From: a virus | IMG/VR virus record: IMGVR_UViG_3300021475_000031 | Location: 1-44,181 of that record | Strand: one strand, 5' to 3' | Length of the DNA stretch: 44,181 bases | Part shown: one piece after another, positions 14,057-23,267 of the stretch | Layout: the number at the start of each line of letters is the position of its first letter | How positions within the stretch are numbered: position 1 is the stretch's first letter | Position numbers and translations under genes: made by a program | Notes under the pieces: model-generated | Seen by the model: only the letters and a program-made list of their open reading frames with translations | Database searches by the model: none | What the model was told of the DNA's origin: nothing

Positions 14057-14679
14057 CCGACTTTTCCGACCTCAAGACGACGATCGCCGAATGGGCCAAT
14101 CGCCAGGATTGGGCGGACGCGCTCGTCACGTCTTTTGTTCGCCTGGCCGAACAGAAGTTCAATGCCGAGCTCCGCGTCGACCGCATGATCTGCTTTGCGG
14201 ACAACATCGTCACGCAACGGTGCTCGACGGTGCCCGACAATTGGCTGGCGATGGACCTCGTCAAAGTCGCCAACACCAATGGCGCCGACGGCTTCCTGCC
14301 GATCCACTATTTGGCGCGCGACGAGTTTTTCAACCTCCCCGACAAGTGGGCGCGGCGCTACTACACGATCGAAGGCCGCACGATCTATTTCGGCGGCTAT
14401 CCCGACGAAACCGAAGGCATTGAATACCGGATCGCTTATTTCGGCGAGGTTCCGGTCCTTTCCGACACTCAGCAAAGCTGGCTCTACACCAAATACCCGG
14501 GCCTCTATCTGCACGCCGCGCTCATGCACGCGAATTTGCACGCCGTCGGCGAAGAGCAATCGGCCGGCAACATGAAACAGTTGACCGAGGACGAAATCCA
14601 AAAGCTCAACGCGCTTTATCTGCGCTCGAAAGCCAGCGGATCGCGCGTCAATCGCTCTCGCGTGCGGTCATTCGGTTAG
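14053..14679 (+). CDS. Head-tail adaptor protein
   Basis: The 208-residue protein has the look of the short-tailed-phage adaptor family found below the portal (P22 gp4 / T7 gp11 functional position). Features include an N-terminal helix LKTTIAEWANRQDW, FVRLAEQKFNAELRVDRM (about 25-42), PDNWLAMDLVKV, YTIEGRTIYFGGYP (96-109), IEYRIAYF and a final helical KLNALYLRSKASG. Start ATG 14053 overlaps the previous stop; an upstream in-frame TTG at 14038 is less likely. Confidence 0.7.
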   Translation: MTDFSDLKTTIAEWANRQDWADALVTSFVRLAEQKFNAELRVDRMICFADNIVTQRCSTVPDNWLAMDLVKVANTNGADGFLPIHYLARDEFFNLPDKWARRYYTIEGRTIYFGGYPDETEGIEYRIAYFGEVPVLSDTQQSWLYTKYPGLYLHAALMHANLHAVGEEQSAGNMKQLTEDEIQKLNALYLRSKASGSRVNRSRVRSFG

Positions 14680-14687
14680 GTGGCAAA

Positions 14688-16814
14688 GTGACCGACAGTT
14701 GGACCGACAGCAACGGCGGCAACATTCCGAGCGATTGGACGCCGGGCGGGCCTTTGACGCCGGCCGACGAGTGGGCCGGTTCATGCGGGTGCGCGCCGGC
14801 TGACGGGCCCTCGATCGCCGACAGCGTCGTCATCACCGGCTCGCCCGGCACAGTCACGTCGGTTCAAAACGGCAAATCATTGTGGTCGCTCGTGCTCAAC
14901 GACGGCACGCCGGCGGCCGACTTCCGCATCGATCGGTTCGACGACACGGGGGCGCTCGCCGACAGCCCAATGACCATTGTACGGGCGACCGGCGTCGTTA
15001 GCTTCAACGATCCCGTCATGCTCGCCGAGGACCCGGTCGAGCCGCTCGAGGCGGCGACCAAGCAATATGTCGACGAGAACGCCGCCGGCATCCCCGACGC
15101 CCCTGACAATCAGACTTACGGCCGCACCGACGGGGCGTGGAACCTGGTCGTCCCGGCGAGCGGCGGCACTTTCACCGGGCAGACAAATCTGGCGGCGGGC
15201 GGCGCGGTGACAGGCGGCGCGCTCCTGTTCGCGGGGAACGCTGTTTGCTCATTGCCCACGGTTGCCCAGTTGCAGATCGGCGGCGGCTCCCTCGGCCAGG
15301 TTCCCGCCACCGATGGCGCCGGCAATTTGTCCTGGGTGACGCCGGTCACTGGCGGGCCTTACTTGCCCATTGCAGGTGGCACCGTCACGGGAAGCTTGAC
15401 GGTCAACCAGGTTTTGACCGTCCAGGGCAGCAATAGCTTAGTGCTCAACGCGCCTGTGACCGGCGGCAATCAGCGCTCCATTATGGGCATGGCTTCCAAT
15501 GTCGTGCGCTGGATTTTGACGCTCGGCGATCAGACGGCCGAAGGGGTCGGCAACGCGGGCTCGAATTTCGGCCTGGCGGCTTACAGCACGACCGGGGCCT
15601 TTCTCGGCAATTGGTTGACCATCGCGCGGGCGGACGGCTCCACGACCTTCAATGGGAGCGGCGTCACCATCGCGGGCGGGCTCGCGGTCAACGGGCTCCT
15701 CGCCCTCGCCAGCCTGAACAATCTTGCGATCTACGGCGGCGCGGCGGGGCAAGTGCTTTCGACCAACGGCTCGGGCATCCTGTCATGGATCAACCCCGGC
15801 CTCGCCGACGCGCCGAGCGACGGGCAATATTACGCCCGACACAATGCGGCTTGGGCAGTTGCGCCTGGCGGCATGACGGACGCGCCCAACGACGGCACGG
15901 CTTACGCGCGCAAGAGCCTCGCCTGGGCGCATCTCACTCACACCGACATCACCGACTGGACGGCGACGCTCGCGCCTTATGCGCTGACGACGGCGGTCCC
16001 GGTCGCCTCCTCGACCTTGCCCCTGGCGAGCGGCGTTGCGGCGGTGGGGACAAGCGCGGCTTACGCTCGCGCCGATCACGTCCACCCGGTCGATGCGAAC
16101 CCGCACGACAACCGCATCATCAACGGCAACTTCGCCATCAACCAGCGCGTCTATGCTTCTGGGACGGCGCTTCCGGCAGCTCCGGTGACGGCGGCCTATG
16201 GCCACGACCGCTGGAAGGCCGGGGCATCGGGCTGCACCTACACTTTCACGGCTGCGGTTCCCGACACGACCGTGACGATCACCGTTGGCACGCTGACCCA
16301 GATCATCGAGGCGGGGATGATCGAGGGCGGCGTCTACACCTTGTCGTGGACGGGAACGGCTCAGGCGCGCGTTTATCAGGGAACGCCAACGGGCAGCTAC
16401 GCGGCGAGCCCGGTCACGACAGCGTCATTGTCTGCGGGCGCAAACACTACAGTCGAGTTCAACGCCGGGACCGTGACGCGGGTCAAGCTGGAGATCGGCA
16501 ACGTCCCCACGCCCTACAATCGACAGTCGCTAGCCAAGAGCACGGCCGATTGCCAGAGGTATTACTGCGCAAGCGGCATCTTGTTGCTTGCTGGGTATAA
16601 CGCTGCCGGGGGTAGTGTATTCGAGACCTACGAATTTCCGGTTCAAATGCGAGCAGCGCCGACAATACCGGCGTTTGTTGGATCAACGCTCTCCAATTGT
16701 TCCGCGCTTGCTGTTTCGACTACGTACATTGGAAATGCGAATATTAACGCTACTGTCACCGCAACCGGCGCTGCGTTGGCGCAATTTCAGATGTTGGCGA
16801 GCGCGGAGCTTTGA
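14688..16814 (+). CDS. Tail fibre protein 1
   Basis: The 708-residue protein is Gly/Thr/Ala-rich and beta-repetitive, as in tail fibres. Residues about 62-105 and 265-320 carry two versions of a module with a GSN/TGA...IxRAxG..TF signature; the second fibre gene at 17004 has a third. KQYVDEN at about 124 marks a fibre coiled-coil entry. The C-terminal 230 residues begin NRIINGNFAINQRVY and contain GHDRWKAG, a receptor-binding fold frequently seen at fibre tips. GTG at 14688 follows GGTTAGGTGG. Confidence 0.75.
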   Translation: MTDSWTDSNGGNIPSDWTPGGPLTPADEWAGSCGCAPADGPSIADSVVITGSPGTVTSVQNGKSLWSLVLNDGTPAADFRIDRFDDTGALADSPMTIVRATGVVSFNDPVMLAEDPVEPLEAATKQYVDENAAGIPDAPDNQTYGRTDGAWNLVVPASGGTFTGQTNLAAGGAVTGGALLFAGNAVCSLPTVAQLQIGGGSLGQVPATDGAGNLSWVTPVTGGPYLPIAGGTVTGSLTVNQVLTVQGSNSLVLNAPVTGGNQRSIMGMASNVVRWILTLGDQTAEGVGNAGSNFGLAAYSTTGAFLGNWLTIARADGSTTFNGSGVTIAGGLAVNGLLALASLNNLAIYGGAAGQVLSTNGSGILSWINPGLADAPSDGQYYARHNAAWAVAPGGMTDAPNDGTAYARKSLAWAHLTHTDITDWTATLAPYALTTAVPVASSTLPLASGVAAVGTSAAYARADHVHPVDANPHDNRIINGNFAINQRVYASGTALPAAPVTAAYGHDRWKAGASGCTYTFTAAVPDTTVTITVGTLTQIIEAGMIEGGVYTLSWTGTAQARVYQGTPTGSYAASPVTTASLSAGANTTVEFNAGTVTRVKLEIGNVPTPYNRQSLAKSTADCQRYYCASGILLLAGYNAAGGSVFETYEFPVQMRAAPTIPAFVGSTLSNCSALAVSTTYIGNANINATVTATGAALAQFQMLASAEL

Positions 16815-16816
16815 CC

Positions 16817-17011
16817 ATGACCTACACGCAAGTCTGGGACGCCATACAGGGTCAAGTTAGCGATCAGATGATCCAGCGCGACAAGGACGGCGCGTTTATC
16901 CCGTTCGATGAAGCCAACATCGACCATCAGGAATATCTGGCGTGGCTCGACGAGGGCAACGAGCCGAAGGCCGCCACGCCGCCCGCTGTGACGGAGAGCG
17001 ATAATGGCTGA
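16817..17011 (+). CDS. Small tail-fibre-associated protein
   Basis: ATG at 16817 comes after a 2-bp gap from the fibre gene. The 64-residue product reads MTYTQVWDAIQGQ, then acidic text including IPFDEANIDHQEYLAWLDEGN, ending in a short acidic tail. The IPxDxxNxDxxxYxxWLxxGN pattern occurs in many phage fibre-linked small proteins, probably assembly factors. It overlaps the next fibre gene by 8 bp. Confidence 0.65.
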   Translation: MTYTQVWDAIQGQVSDQMIQRDKDGAFIPFDEANIDHQEYLAWLDEGNEPKAATPPAVTESDNG

Positions 17012-18251
17012 CACAAGCACTGCACACTACAACTTCGTCAAGCCGGAAGTTGGCGCGAGCGCGACCACTTGGGGCGCGAAGCTCAACTCCGACCTCGACA
17101 TGATCGACGCCCAGTTGTTCACCAGCGCGGGCGCGCTCAATTCGAACAACCTCAATTTGAGCAACAATCCCGGCACAGGGGTTTTAGGGTCGCTGACGTT
17201 CATCAACTCGACCGTTCCTCCCGGCCAGCAGAAACGCTGGGTTCTGGCCGAGGACGCCAGCGCCGAGGTTGGCGGCTCGGCGGGCTCCAACCTCAGCCTG
17301 ACCGCTTACAACGACACCGGGGCGCTCCTGTCGACGCCGATGGCGATCAACCGCGCCAGCGGCGCTGTCACTTTCGGCAACGCCACCAGCTTCACCGGCA
17401 CGGCGACTTTCGCGGCCATGAACGTCACAGGAGGAACCTTCGGCAATCTGACTGCGACCAACATCACCACGACCGGCATCCTTCACAGCAACAGCACGCT
17501 CACCGTTGCAGGCGCAACGACCTTAAGCGGCGGCCTTAACGTGACGGGCGCAACGACCTTAAACAGCGGCCTCAACGTGACGGGCGCATCGGCATTTAGC
17601 GGCGGCCTTACGGTGGCGAGCGGCGGCATTGGCATAACCGGCGGCCTTACGATGGCGAGCGGCCCGGCGACGCTAATCACCTTAAACGTTAGCGGACAGG
17701 CAAACTTCAGCGGCAACATCGCCGTAACGGGTTCGGGGAACTTCGCTAATATCAACCTGCCCGTCGCAGGCAGCATTTTCACTCCGACCGGGAATATTCT
17801 CACGACCGACGCTAGCGGGAGTTGGGGCGTGACCTGCGGCGGTTCCGGCAGTTTCATTCTCGAAAACAACAATGCCCTCAAGCCTGGCGGCGGACCCTGG
17901 GGGACGCTGTCCGACGAGCGCATTAAGACCGTGACGGGTGAGTACGAAGCGGGCCTCGATGAGGTGCTTCAGCTTCGTCCGGTGACCTATGTCTACAAGG
18001 GCAACGACGCGCGGACGGCTAAGGGAGAGAGCCCGAACCGGCACGCCGCTCAATCGGGCCAGCAGTTTGTCGGTTTCGTCGCCCAGGAGCTGGAGCAAAT
18101 CTTCCCCACCATGGTGAGCCAGCATGAGGGCTTCATCGATGGCCAGGAAGTGACTGATCTCAGGGGCGTCGATACTACAGAGCTTATTTATGCCTTGGTG
18201 AACTGCGTCAGGCAACTCAAGGCCGAGATCGAAGAGATGAAGGCGCGGTAG
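17004..18251 (+). CDS. Tail fibre protein 2 with S74 intramolecular chaperone
   Basis: This 415-residue fibre starts with a virion-binding region (residues 1-60). The shared GSN...AY..TGA module follows at about 88-125, then 11-residue beta repeats (TTLSGGLNVTGA type, about 165-230). The C-terminus is a Peptidase_S74 domain from about residue 300: LSDERIK holds the Ser-Asp/Lys self-cleavage signature, followed by PVTYVYK, VGFVAQELEQIFP and a final coiled coil. Such domains trimerise the fibre and then cut themselves off. The fibre probably binds a host surface polysaccharide. Confidence 0.85.
   Translation: MADTSTAHYNFVKPEVGASATTWGAKLNSDLDMIDAQLFTSAGALNSNNLNLSNNPGTGVLGSLTFINSTVPPGQQKRWVLAEDASAEVGGSAGSNLSLTAYNDTGALLSTPMAINRASGAVTFGNATSFTGTATFAAMNVTGGTFGNLTATNITTTGILHSNSTLTVAGATTLSGGLNVTGATTLNSGLNVTGASAFSGGLTVASGGIGITGGLTMASGPATLITLNVSGQANFSGNIAVTGSGNFANINLPVAGSIFTPTGNILTTDASGSWGVTCGGSGSFILENNNALKPGGGPWGTLSDERIKTVTGEYEAGLDEVLQLRPVTYVYKGNDARTAKGESPNRHAAQSGQQFVGFVAQELEQIFPTMVSQHEGFIDGQEVTDLRGVDTTELIYALVNCVRQLKAEIEEMKAR
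17510..17640 (+). repeat. Tandem 33-bp repeats in tail fibre 2
   Basis: Consecutive units of about 33 bp, each containing a version of CTTAACGTGACGGGCGCA, encode 11-residue beta-solenoid turns with the pattern GLNVTGA. Copies are imperfect toward the 3' side (GLTVASG, GLTMASG). These could change fibre length by slippage or recombination. Confidence 0.7.
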
Positions 18252-18252
18252 A

Positions 18253-19893
18253 TTGTCCACTCAATTTAGGCCGCTTGAAATTCCGCCCGGCGTCGTCGCC
18301 AAGCCGACGAAGCAAATGAACTCATCCAACTGGTCAGAAGTGAACCTTTGCCGGTGGGTGGAAAGCCAGCTCACGCCAGTCGGCGGCCAAGCGCTGTACA
18401 CCAACGTGGTCGACGGCGTCGAAACCTACGCCTTCGCCTCGCGCTGCAAGCGCATCCACGGCTGGTTCGGGCTCGATCAGGTTTACCGCATCGCCTACCT
18501 GTGCGAGGCCCATCTCTATGTTGATGAAGGCGGCACGCTGACCGACATCTCGCCTGGGACAGGCGTGACGGATGTCAACTACAGCCAGGGCGACTACAGC
18601 GACGGCCTTTATTCCGGCGCGGCCACTCAGCCCATACAGCCGCCGTTCATCGGCGCAGGCGGCTATGGCGAGGGACTTTACAGCGACGCCACTTATGGCA
18701 CGCCGCGCGCGGAGAACGACACCGTCCTCCTAGACAAGGTCCCCGATGCTTTCAGCCTCGATAATTTCGGGTCGATCCTCTACGCGATGACCTCGCCCGA
18801 CGGGCGGCTATTGATGTGGGACCCGGCGGTGGGCGGCGAGGCGGTGGAGCAACCGGCGTCGGACGGGCGCGGCCCCGTACCGAAGGGGCGCTCCTTTGTG
18901 GTGACGCAAGAGCGTTTCATCGTCATTTTTGGCTCGACCGACGACGGCACGGTTGACGGCGGCGGCCCGCGACGGTTCGCTTGGTGCGATCAGGAAAACC
19001 CAGGCGCCTGGGATTACAGCAATCTCACCAGCCAAGCCGGGTTCCTTGACATCGAGCCCGCCTCGCCCATCATCACTGCAATCGCGACCCGCTTCGGGAC
19101 GTTGTTCTGGACCGGGAAGAAGGCCTACGTCAGCCAGTTTCTCGGCATCCCCTACGTCTACAATTACGTCGAGCTGGCGAGCAACTGCACGCCCTGGTCG
19201 CCCCAGAGCATGACGACAACCGCCTCGTTGACCTTGTGGATGTCGCAGCAGGGGATGTTCTCGTTCGACGGCACGTCGATTGCGCCAATCGCCTGCTTGG
19301 TCAGGCCGTGGGTGGACGACGACATCGACATCCTCAACGTGCGCGAGCAGGCGTGCATGGTGCATGTCGGCAACTTCAACGAGGTCTGGTGGTACTTCCC
19401 GCAAAGCGGCCAGCCGTACAACACCAGGGTGATTATCTACTCCTACAAGGAGGGATGGTGGTCGCAGGGGCGGATGAGCCGCTCGGCGGGCATCACGGCG
19501 TCCTATACCGCCCACACCATCATGGCCGACGGTCTCGTCGCCTACGAGCATGAGGCGAACAACACCTATCCCCCCGACGTGCCTCTACCTTGGGCCGAGA
19601 CGTTCGACTTGAACCTCAATTCGGGCGCCAGGCTCACGACGATCAAGCAATTGTTGCCCGACGTTGAGGGCGACATAAACAACCTTCTTTATTCGATCTT
19701 CTATCGCAACTCGCGCTCGACCGGCACGCCCGAGCTCCAAACCACGCCCAAGCCCGTGCGCTCGGACGGCTACGTCGATTTACGCACGACGGGCCGCGAT
19801 ATTCGGCTGCGCATCGCGCTCGCCGGCCCGCAAGTTTTGCCGGTCACCGTCGGCCAACATCTCGTCGACAGCGTTTCGAGAGGCGATCGCTAA
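18253..19893 (+). CDS. Tail tube / DNA-stabilization protein (P22 gp10-like position)
   Basis: The 546-residue protein opens PLEIPPGVVAKPTKQMNSSN and SEVNLCRWVESQLTPVGG, with the feel of packaged-DNA stabilisation (P22 gp10) and tail tubular B proteins. Beta-propeller-like repeats follow (GLYSGA..., GEGLYSDATYGTPRAEND; FIVIFGSTDDG; RFAWCDQENPGAWDY). A Trp-rich segment with EVWWYFPQSG and YSYKEGWW near 380-400 is characteristic. TTG at 18253 starts directly after the fibre stop. Likely role: nozzle of the short tail closing the portal channel. Exact family is moderate confidence. Confidence 0.65.
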   Translation: MSTQFRPLEIPPGVVAKPTKQMNSSNWSEVNLCRWVESQLTPVGGQALYTNVVDGVETYAFASRCKRIHGWFGLDQVYRIAYLCEAHLYVDEGGTLTDISPGTGVTDVNYSQGDYSDGLYSGAATQPIQPPFIGAGGYGEGLYSDATYGTPRAENDTVLLDKVPDAFSLDNFGSILYAMTSPDGRLLMWDPAVGGEAVEQPASDGRGPVPKGRSFVVTQERFIVIFGSTDDGTVDGGGPRRFAWCDQENPGAWDYSNLTSQAGFLDIEPASPIITAIATRFGTLFWTGKKAYVSQFLGIPYVYNYVELASNCTPWSPQSMTTTASLTLWMSQQGMFSFDGTSIAPIACLVRPWVDDDIDILNVREQACMVHVGNFNEVWWYFPQSGQPYNTRVIIYSYKEGWWSQGRMSRSAGITASYTAHTIMADGLVAYEHEANNTYPPDVPLPWAETFDLNLNSGARLTTIKQLLPDVEGDINNLLYSIFYRNSRSTGTPELQTTPKPVRSDGYVDLRTTGRDIRLRIALAGPQVLPVTVGQHLVDSVSRGDR

Positions 19894-20172
19894 ATGGCCA
19901 ACCAGCCCACGCCGCGCACCGTTCAACCGCCGCCCGATCTTCCGAGCATGCCCGACGTCTCGGCGCAGCTATCGGGCTATCTGCGCAATTTCTCTTTGTG
20001 GTGCCGGCACGGCTTCGCCGACAAGCCTTCGATCAATCAACCGCTCAACGGCGTCATGTTGCAGGCGATCGATGCGCCGGCCGGCACGACGCCGGAAATT
20101 TGGATGCTTCAAGTTCGAACGGGCGGCGCTTTCGTGCTTACGCAAATGCCGCTCGGCGGCGGCAAGCCGTGA
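19894..20172 (+). CDS. Hypothetical tail-region protein, 92 residues
   Basis: The start ATG abuts the previous stop. The N-terminal 30 residues are Pro-rich (MANQPTPRTVQPPPDLPSMP) and the rest looks like a small beta domain ending LQVRTGGAFVLTQMPLGGG. No family is recognised. It is coupled to the next gene by a GTGA overlap. A small structural or assembly role is likely from context. Confidence 0.55.
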   Translation: MANQPTPRTVQPPPDLPSMPDVSAQLSGYLRNFSLWCRHGFADKPSINQPLNGVMLQAIDAPAGTTPEIWMLQVRTGGAFVLTQMPLGGGKP

Positions 20173-20549
20173 ACGCGATCACACCCAACGCCGAAGCCTA
20201 CCGCGAGAAGCTCGCGAAGGCGCTGGCGCGCGCCGGCGATTTGTACGCGCTCGACGACCTCCTCGAGCGCATCGCCGACGGCCGCATGCAAGCTCATGTT
20301 TCACGTGAAACAATCGCCGTAACTGAAATCAGCGTCTACCCTAAAAGGCGCGTCCTCACTATCATCATCCTCGTTGGCGACCTCGAGGATGGCGAGAATT
20401 TGCATGCGCAAGTTCTCGATTTCGCGCGCAAAATGAGTTGCGACGCGATCGTCACTCAGGGTCGTGTCGGGTGGGCGCGCCTGGCGAAATCCCATGGCTG
20501 GAAAACCGTGTCTGAAAACATGGTTTTCTGCAAAGAGGTTTCACCATGA
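20169..20549 (+). CDS. GNAT-like protein of the virion gene cluster
   Basis: The 126-residue product has an N-terminal helix (YALDDLLERIADGRMQ) and an alpha/beta core VLTIIILVGDLEDGENL followed by ARKMSCDAIVTQGRVGWARLAKSHGWK. The last segment, with the GRxGWxR...GW pattern, recurs in GNAT-fold-like proteins encoded among podovirus tail genes. The acetyl-CoA loop is not obvious, so enzymatic activity is doubtful. GTG at 20169 overlaps the preceding stop. Confidence 0.55.
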   Translation: MNAITPNAEAYREKLAKALARAGDLYALDDLLERIADGRMQAHVSRETIAVTEISVYPKRRVLTIIILVGDLEDGENLHAQVLDFARKMSCDAIVTQGRVGWARLAKSHGWKTVSENMVFCKEVSP

Positions 20550-21985
20550 GCGGCGGCGGCACAACCCAAACCACGCAATCGCAAAACACGACGCAGCTTC
20601 CGCCATGGATCAACGACGCCGCACAGCAAAACTACGCCTTTGCGCAAAACGTCGCGCAGCAACCATTGCAGCAATATCAGGGGCAAATGGTCGCCGATCC
20701 TGGCGCTCAGATGCAGCAAGCTTGGAACACGGCCGCCGCCGGCGGCAACGCTGGCCAGGATCAATATAACGGGGCGCAAGCGGGCTACCTCGGCGTCATG
20801 GGGCAGACGCCGCAAAACGTGACGGCCGGGCAATTGAGCTCGACCAATCTGCAGCCGTACATGAACCCGTACACGCAAAGCGTCATCAACGCGACGCTCC
20901 CCGTGATGCAGCAAAATCTCGCGCTTTCGCAAAACCAAAATCAGAACCAGGCGAACGCGGCGAACGCCTTCGGCGGCTCGAGGCAAGCGGTCCAACAGGG
21001 CGTCACGCAAGCCCAAGGCGCGCAGGGCATGGCGCAAATGGCGGCGCAATTGAACCAGGCCAACTATGGCCAGGCGCAAACGGCGGCGCAAAGCGATATC
21101 GCCACCAACTTACAAGCTCAGCTTGCCAACCAATCGGCACAGCAAAACCAGGCCGGCCTCAACGTCCAGGCGGCGAGCGGCTTGACCGGGCTCGGCAACG
21201 CCGCCCAGGCGAACCAAGTCAAGAATTTCGGCGAGCAAGTGACCGCCGGCTCGCTCGAGCAACAGCAAGCGCAAAACCAGATCAATGCGCAGATGCAGAA
21301 ATTTCAACAGGCTTGGGCCTACCCTGGCCAGCAATTGGGCGTTCTACAGTCAGCGCTTGGAATGACGCCCTACGGCCAAGCGCAGCAAGGCCAGTCGACG
21401 ACGCAGACGCAGACCTCGCCCGACCTGGCGATGAGCGCGCTCGGCGGCCTCGGCATGCTCGGCTCTATGTTTGGCTCCGGCGGCATGTTCGGCGCCAGCG
21501 GGGCTTTCTCGGGCGCGCTCTCCGATCGCAGCATGAAAACCGACATTACCAAGATTGGCGTGCACAAGCCGACCAAGCTTCCGATTTACGCCTATCGCTA
21601 CAAGGGCGACCCGAAAACCTACGCGAAAGCGGTCGGCCCGATGGCCGAGGACGTCGCCAAGACGTTCGGGCCAGGCTCAACCGCGCCGATCCCTGGCGGC
21701 GGCGGCAAGATGATGGTTCACCCCGCGATCATGGGCGCGCTCGGCACGCCTGGCAGCGGCGCGACGCCAGGCGGCGGCATGACGCCGGGCGCCAATATGA
21801 TGCCGGCGCGGCCTCGAGGCGTGAGCCTGGCGACGCCGAACCTTGGCGCGATCGGCAGCGGCCCGCTTAGCCCGCCGGTCCCAATGGGCGGCGTTGGCGC
21901 GCTCGGCGGCAATCTGCGCGCCGCTCGAGGGCCGACCGCTCGCCGGCCGCGCATGCCGCAAATCCGAGGGGCGCTCGGTGGCTGA
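20546..21985 (+). CDS. Gln-rich ejection-type protein with S74-like domain
   Basis: The 479-residue protein is Gln/Ala/Asn-rich for 300 residues, starting with QLPPWINDAAQQNYAFAQ, typical of internal or ejection proteins in alphaproteobacterial podoviruses. At about 325 it has LSDRSMKTDI, IYAYRYKGD and PMAEDVAKTF, matching the start and middle of Peptidase_S74 chaperones. The long terminal coiled coil is replaced by a Gly/Pro-rich tail. Ser-Asp and Lys of the cleavage motif are kept. The tail of this gene overlaps the next start by 8 bp. Role in DNA ejection is inferred. Confidence 0.65.
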   Translation: MSGGGTTQTTQSQNTTQLPPWINDAAQQNYAFAQNVAQQPLQQYQGQMVADPGAQMQQAWNTAAAGGNAGQDQYNGAQAGYLGVMGQTPQNVTAGQLSSTNLQPYMNPYTQSVINATLPVMQQNLALSQNQNQNQANAANAFGGSRQAVQQGVTQAQGAQGMAQMAAQLNQANYGQAQTAAQSDIATNLQAQLANQSAQQNQAGLNVQAASGLTGLGNAAQANQVKNFGEQVTAGSLEQQQAQNQINAQMQKFQQAWAYPGQQLGVLQSALGMTPYGQAQQGQSTTQTQTSPDLAMSALGGLGMLGSMFGSGGMFGASGAFSGALSDRSMKTDITKIGVHKPTKLPIYAYRYKGDPKTYAKAVGPMAEDVAKTFGPGSTAPIPGGGGKMMVHPAIMGALGTPGSGATPGGGMTPGANMMPARPRGVSLATPNLGAIGSGPLSPPVPMGGVGALGGNLRAARGPTARRPRMPQIRGALGG

Positions 21986-23267
21986 CGTCAACACGGATTT
22001 CGACCCTCGCTTTGGCGATCCGCTCAACGCCTTCATTGCGGCCGCGAACGCGCAGGGCATTAAGACCAACGTCATTTCGGGCCGTCGCACCGCCGAGGAC
22101 GGCAAACAGCTTTGGGCCAATTACCAGGCCGGCAAGGCGGGCCAGCCGTTGCCTTTCCCCGATCGCGGCTTTGTTCCGCTCGCAGCGCCGCCCGGCACAT
22201 CGTTGCATGAGCGCGGCCTCGCGGCCGACGTCGAGGCCGCCGACCCTAACCAGCAAGCGCAGCTATGGGCGCTCGCGCCAAAGTTCGGATTGACCGCGCT
22301 CGGGATGAAAGACCCGAACCATTTTCAAATCGCTAACATCCCGGCGAGCTCCTCGAGCTCGAGCCAGACCGCCGGCGTCGCGCCCGTCACGCCCGCGCCC
22401 GCCGCGCCGATCAATGCGAGCCTCGCCGGTTCGTCGTCGCCGCTCGCCGGCTCGCATGCGCAATACATTCAGAATTACGCCAAATCGATCGGCCTCGACC
22501 CCAACCTGGCGCTCGGGATCGCCAACGCCGAGGGCTTGAAGGCTTGGAGCGCGTCGAACCCGAACGCCGCTTCCACGGTCGACGTCGAGGGCGGCAAGCC
22601 GTTTTCGTTCGGCGACTTTCAATTGAATGTGCATCCTGGCGCCATGGGCGCGAAGGCGATCGCCGCCGGCATTGATCCGACCAACCCGAACCAATGGCAA
22701 GCGGCCGACCGTTTCGCCCTCGACCAAATGAAGGCCGGCGGCGTGAGCCCGTGGAAGGGCGATCCGGTCGCGGCCGCCTATCTCAACAGCGGCCAGGCGC
22801 CGGGCCCGATCGATCCCTCGATCCTGGCGCACGGCGGGACCTCGCCGCCGATCCCCACCGACGGCTCGACGACGGCGGCGGCCACGCCGGCCAACAATCT
22901 CTTTCCAGGCTTCACCACGAAGAGCGCGAGCGACGACTTCACCAAAAACGCGACGGCGCTCGACAAGGCGATCCACGGCGATCAAAGCCCTGGCGATGAG
23001 GGCGCCAAGGCGGCGGCGTTCAACTTCCTGCCGGCGCGCAACGTCTCGCCGCTCCTCGGCATGTCGAACCAGATTTACGGCAACACGCTCACGAGCATGC
23101 AAACGCCGGCGCAATGGAGCTCAGCCGCGCCCGGTCAAAACCCCTATTCCAACGTCGGCGGCGCGGCGATCGGCGGCCAGTTCGGGACGCAACTCGGCTC
23201 CATGCAGCAGTTGCAGCAAATGCTCGCGATGATGGGCAATCCTTATGGAGACGCCGGCTATGGGTGA
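21978..23267 (+). CDS. Two-domain virion peptidoglycan hydrolase (M15 peptidase + transglycosylase)
   Basis: GTG at 21978 begins a 429-residue protein. Residues 10-118 form a VanY/M15-like D,D-peptidase: SLHERGLAADV supplies His77 and Asp84, and HFQI supplies His115 as zinc ligands. After a Ser/Ala/Pro linker, residues 160-265 look like a lysozyme-superfamily transglycosylase: LDPNLALGIANAEG with Glu185 as catalytic acid and FSFGDFQLN. The rest is low complexity. Lying among ejection proteins and far from the endolysin, it probably opens the cell wall during genome entry. Confidence 0.75.
   Translation: MADVNTDFDPRFGDPLNAFIAAANAQGIKTNVISGRRTAEDGKQLWANYQAGKAGQPLPFPDRGFVPLAAPPGTSLHERGLAADVEAADPNQQAQLWALAPKFGLTALGMKDPNHFQIANIPASSSSSSQTAGVAPVTPAPAAPINASLAGSSSPLAGSHAQYIQNYAKSIGLDPNLALGIANAEGLKAWSASNPNAASTVDVEGGKPFSFGDFQLNVHPGAMGAKAIAAGIDPTNPNQWQAADRFALDQMKAGGVSPWKGDPVAAAYLNSGQAPGPIDPSILAHGGTSPPIPTDGSTTAAATPANNLFPGFTTKSASDDFTKNATALDKAIHGDQSPGDEGAKAAAFNFLPARNVSPLLGMSNQIYGNTLTSMQTPAQWSSAAPGQNPYSNVGGAAIGGQFGTQLGSMQQLQQMLAMMGNPYGDAGYG

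Noticed and set aside
15611-16600. Plus-strand ORF of 329 codons overlapping tail fibre 1
   Set aside because: It is a shifted frame of the fibre gene, rich in Arg/His/Gly, with no ribosome site.
17510-17640. CRISPR-like repeat array
   Set aside because: The repeats are contiguous coding units of a beta-repeat fibre with no spacers. The four portal repeats at 7781-7912 are also coding.
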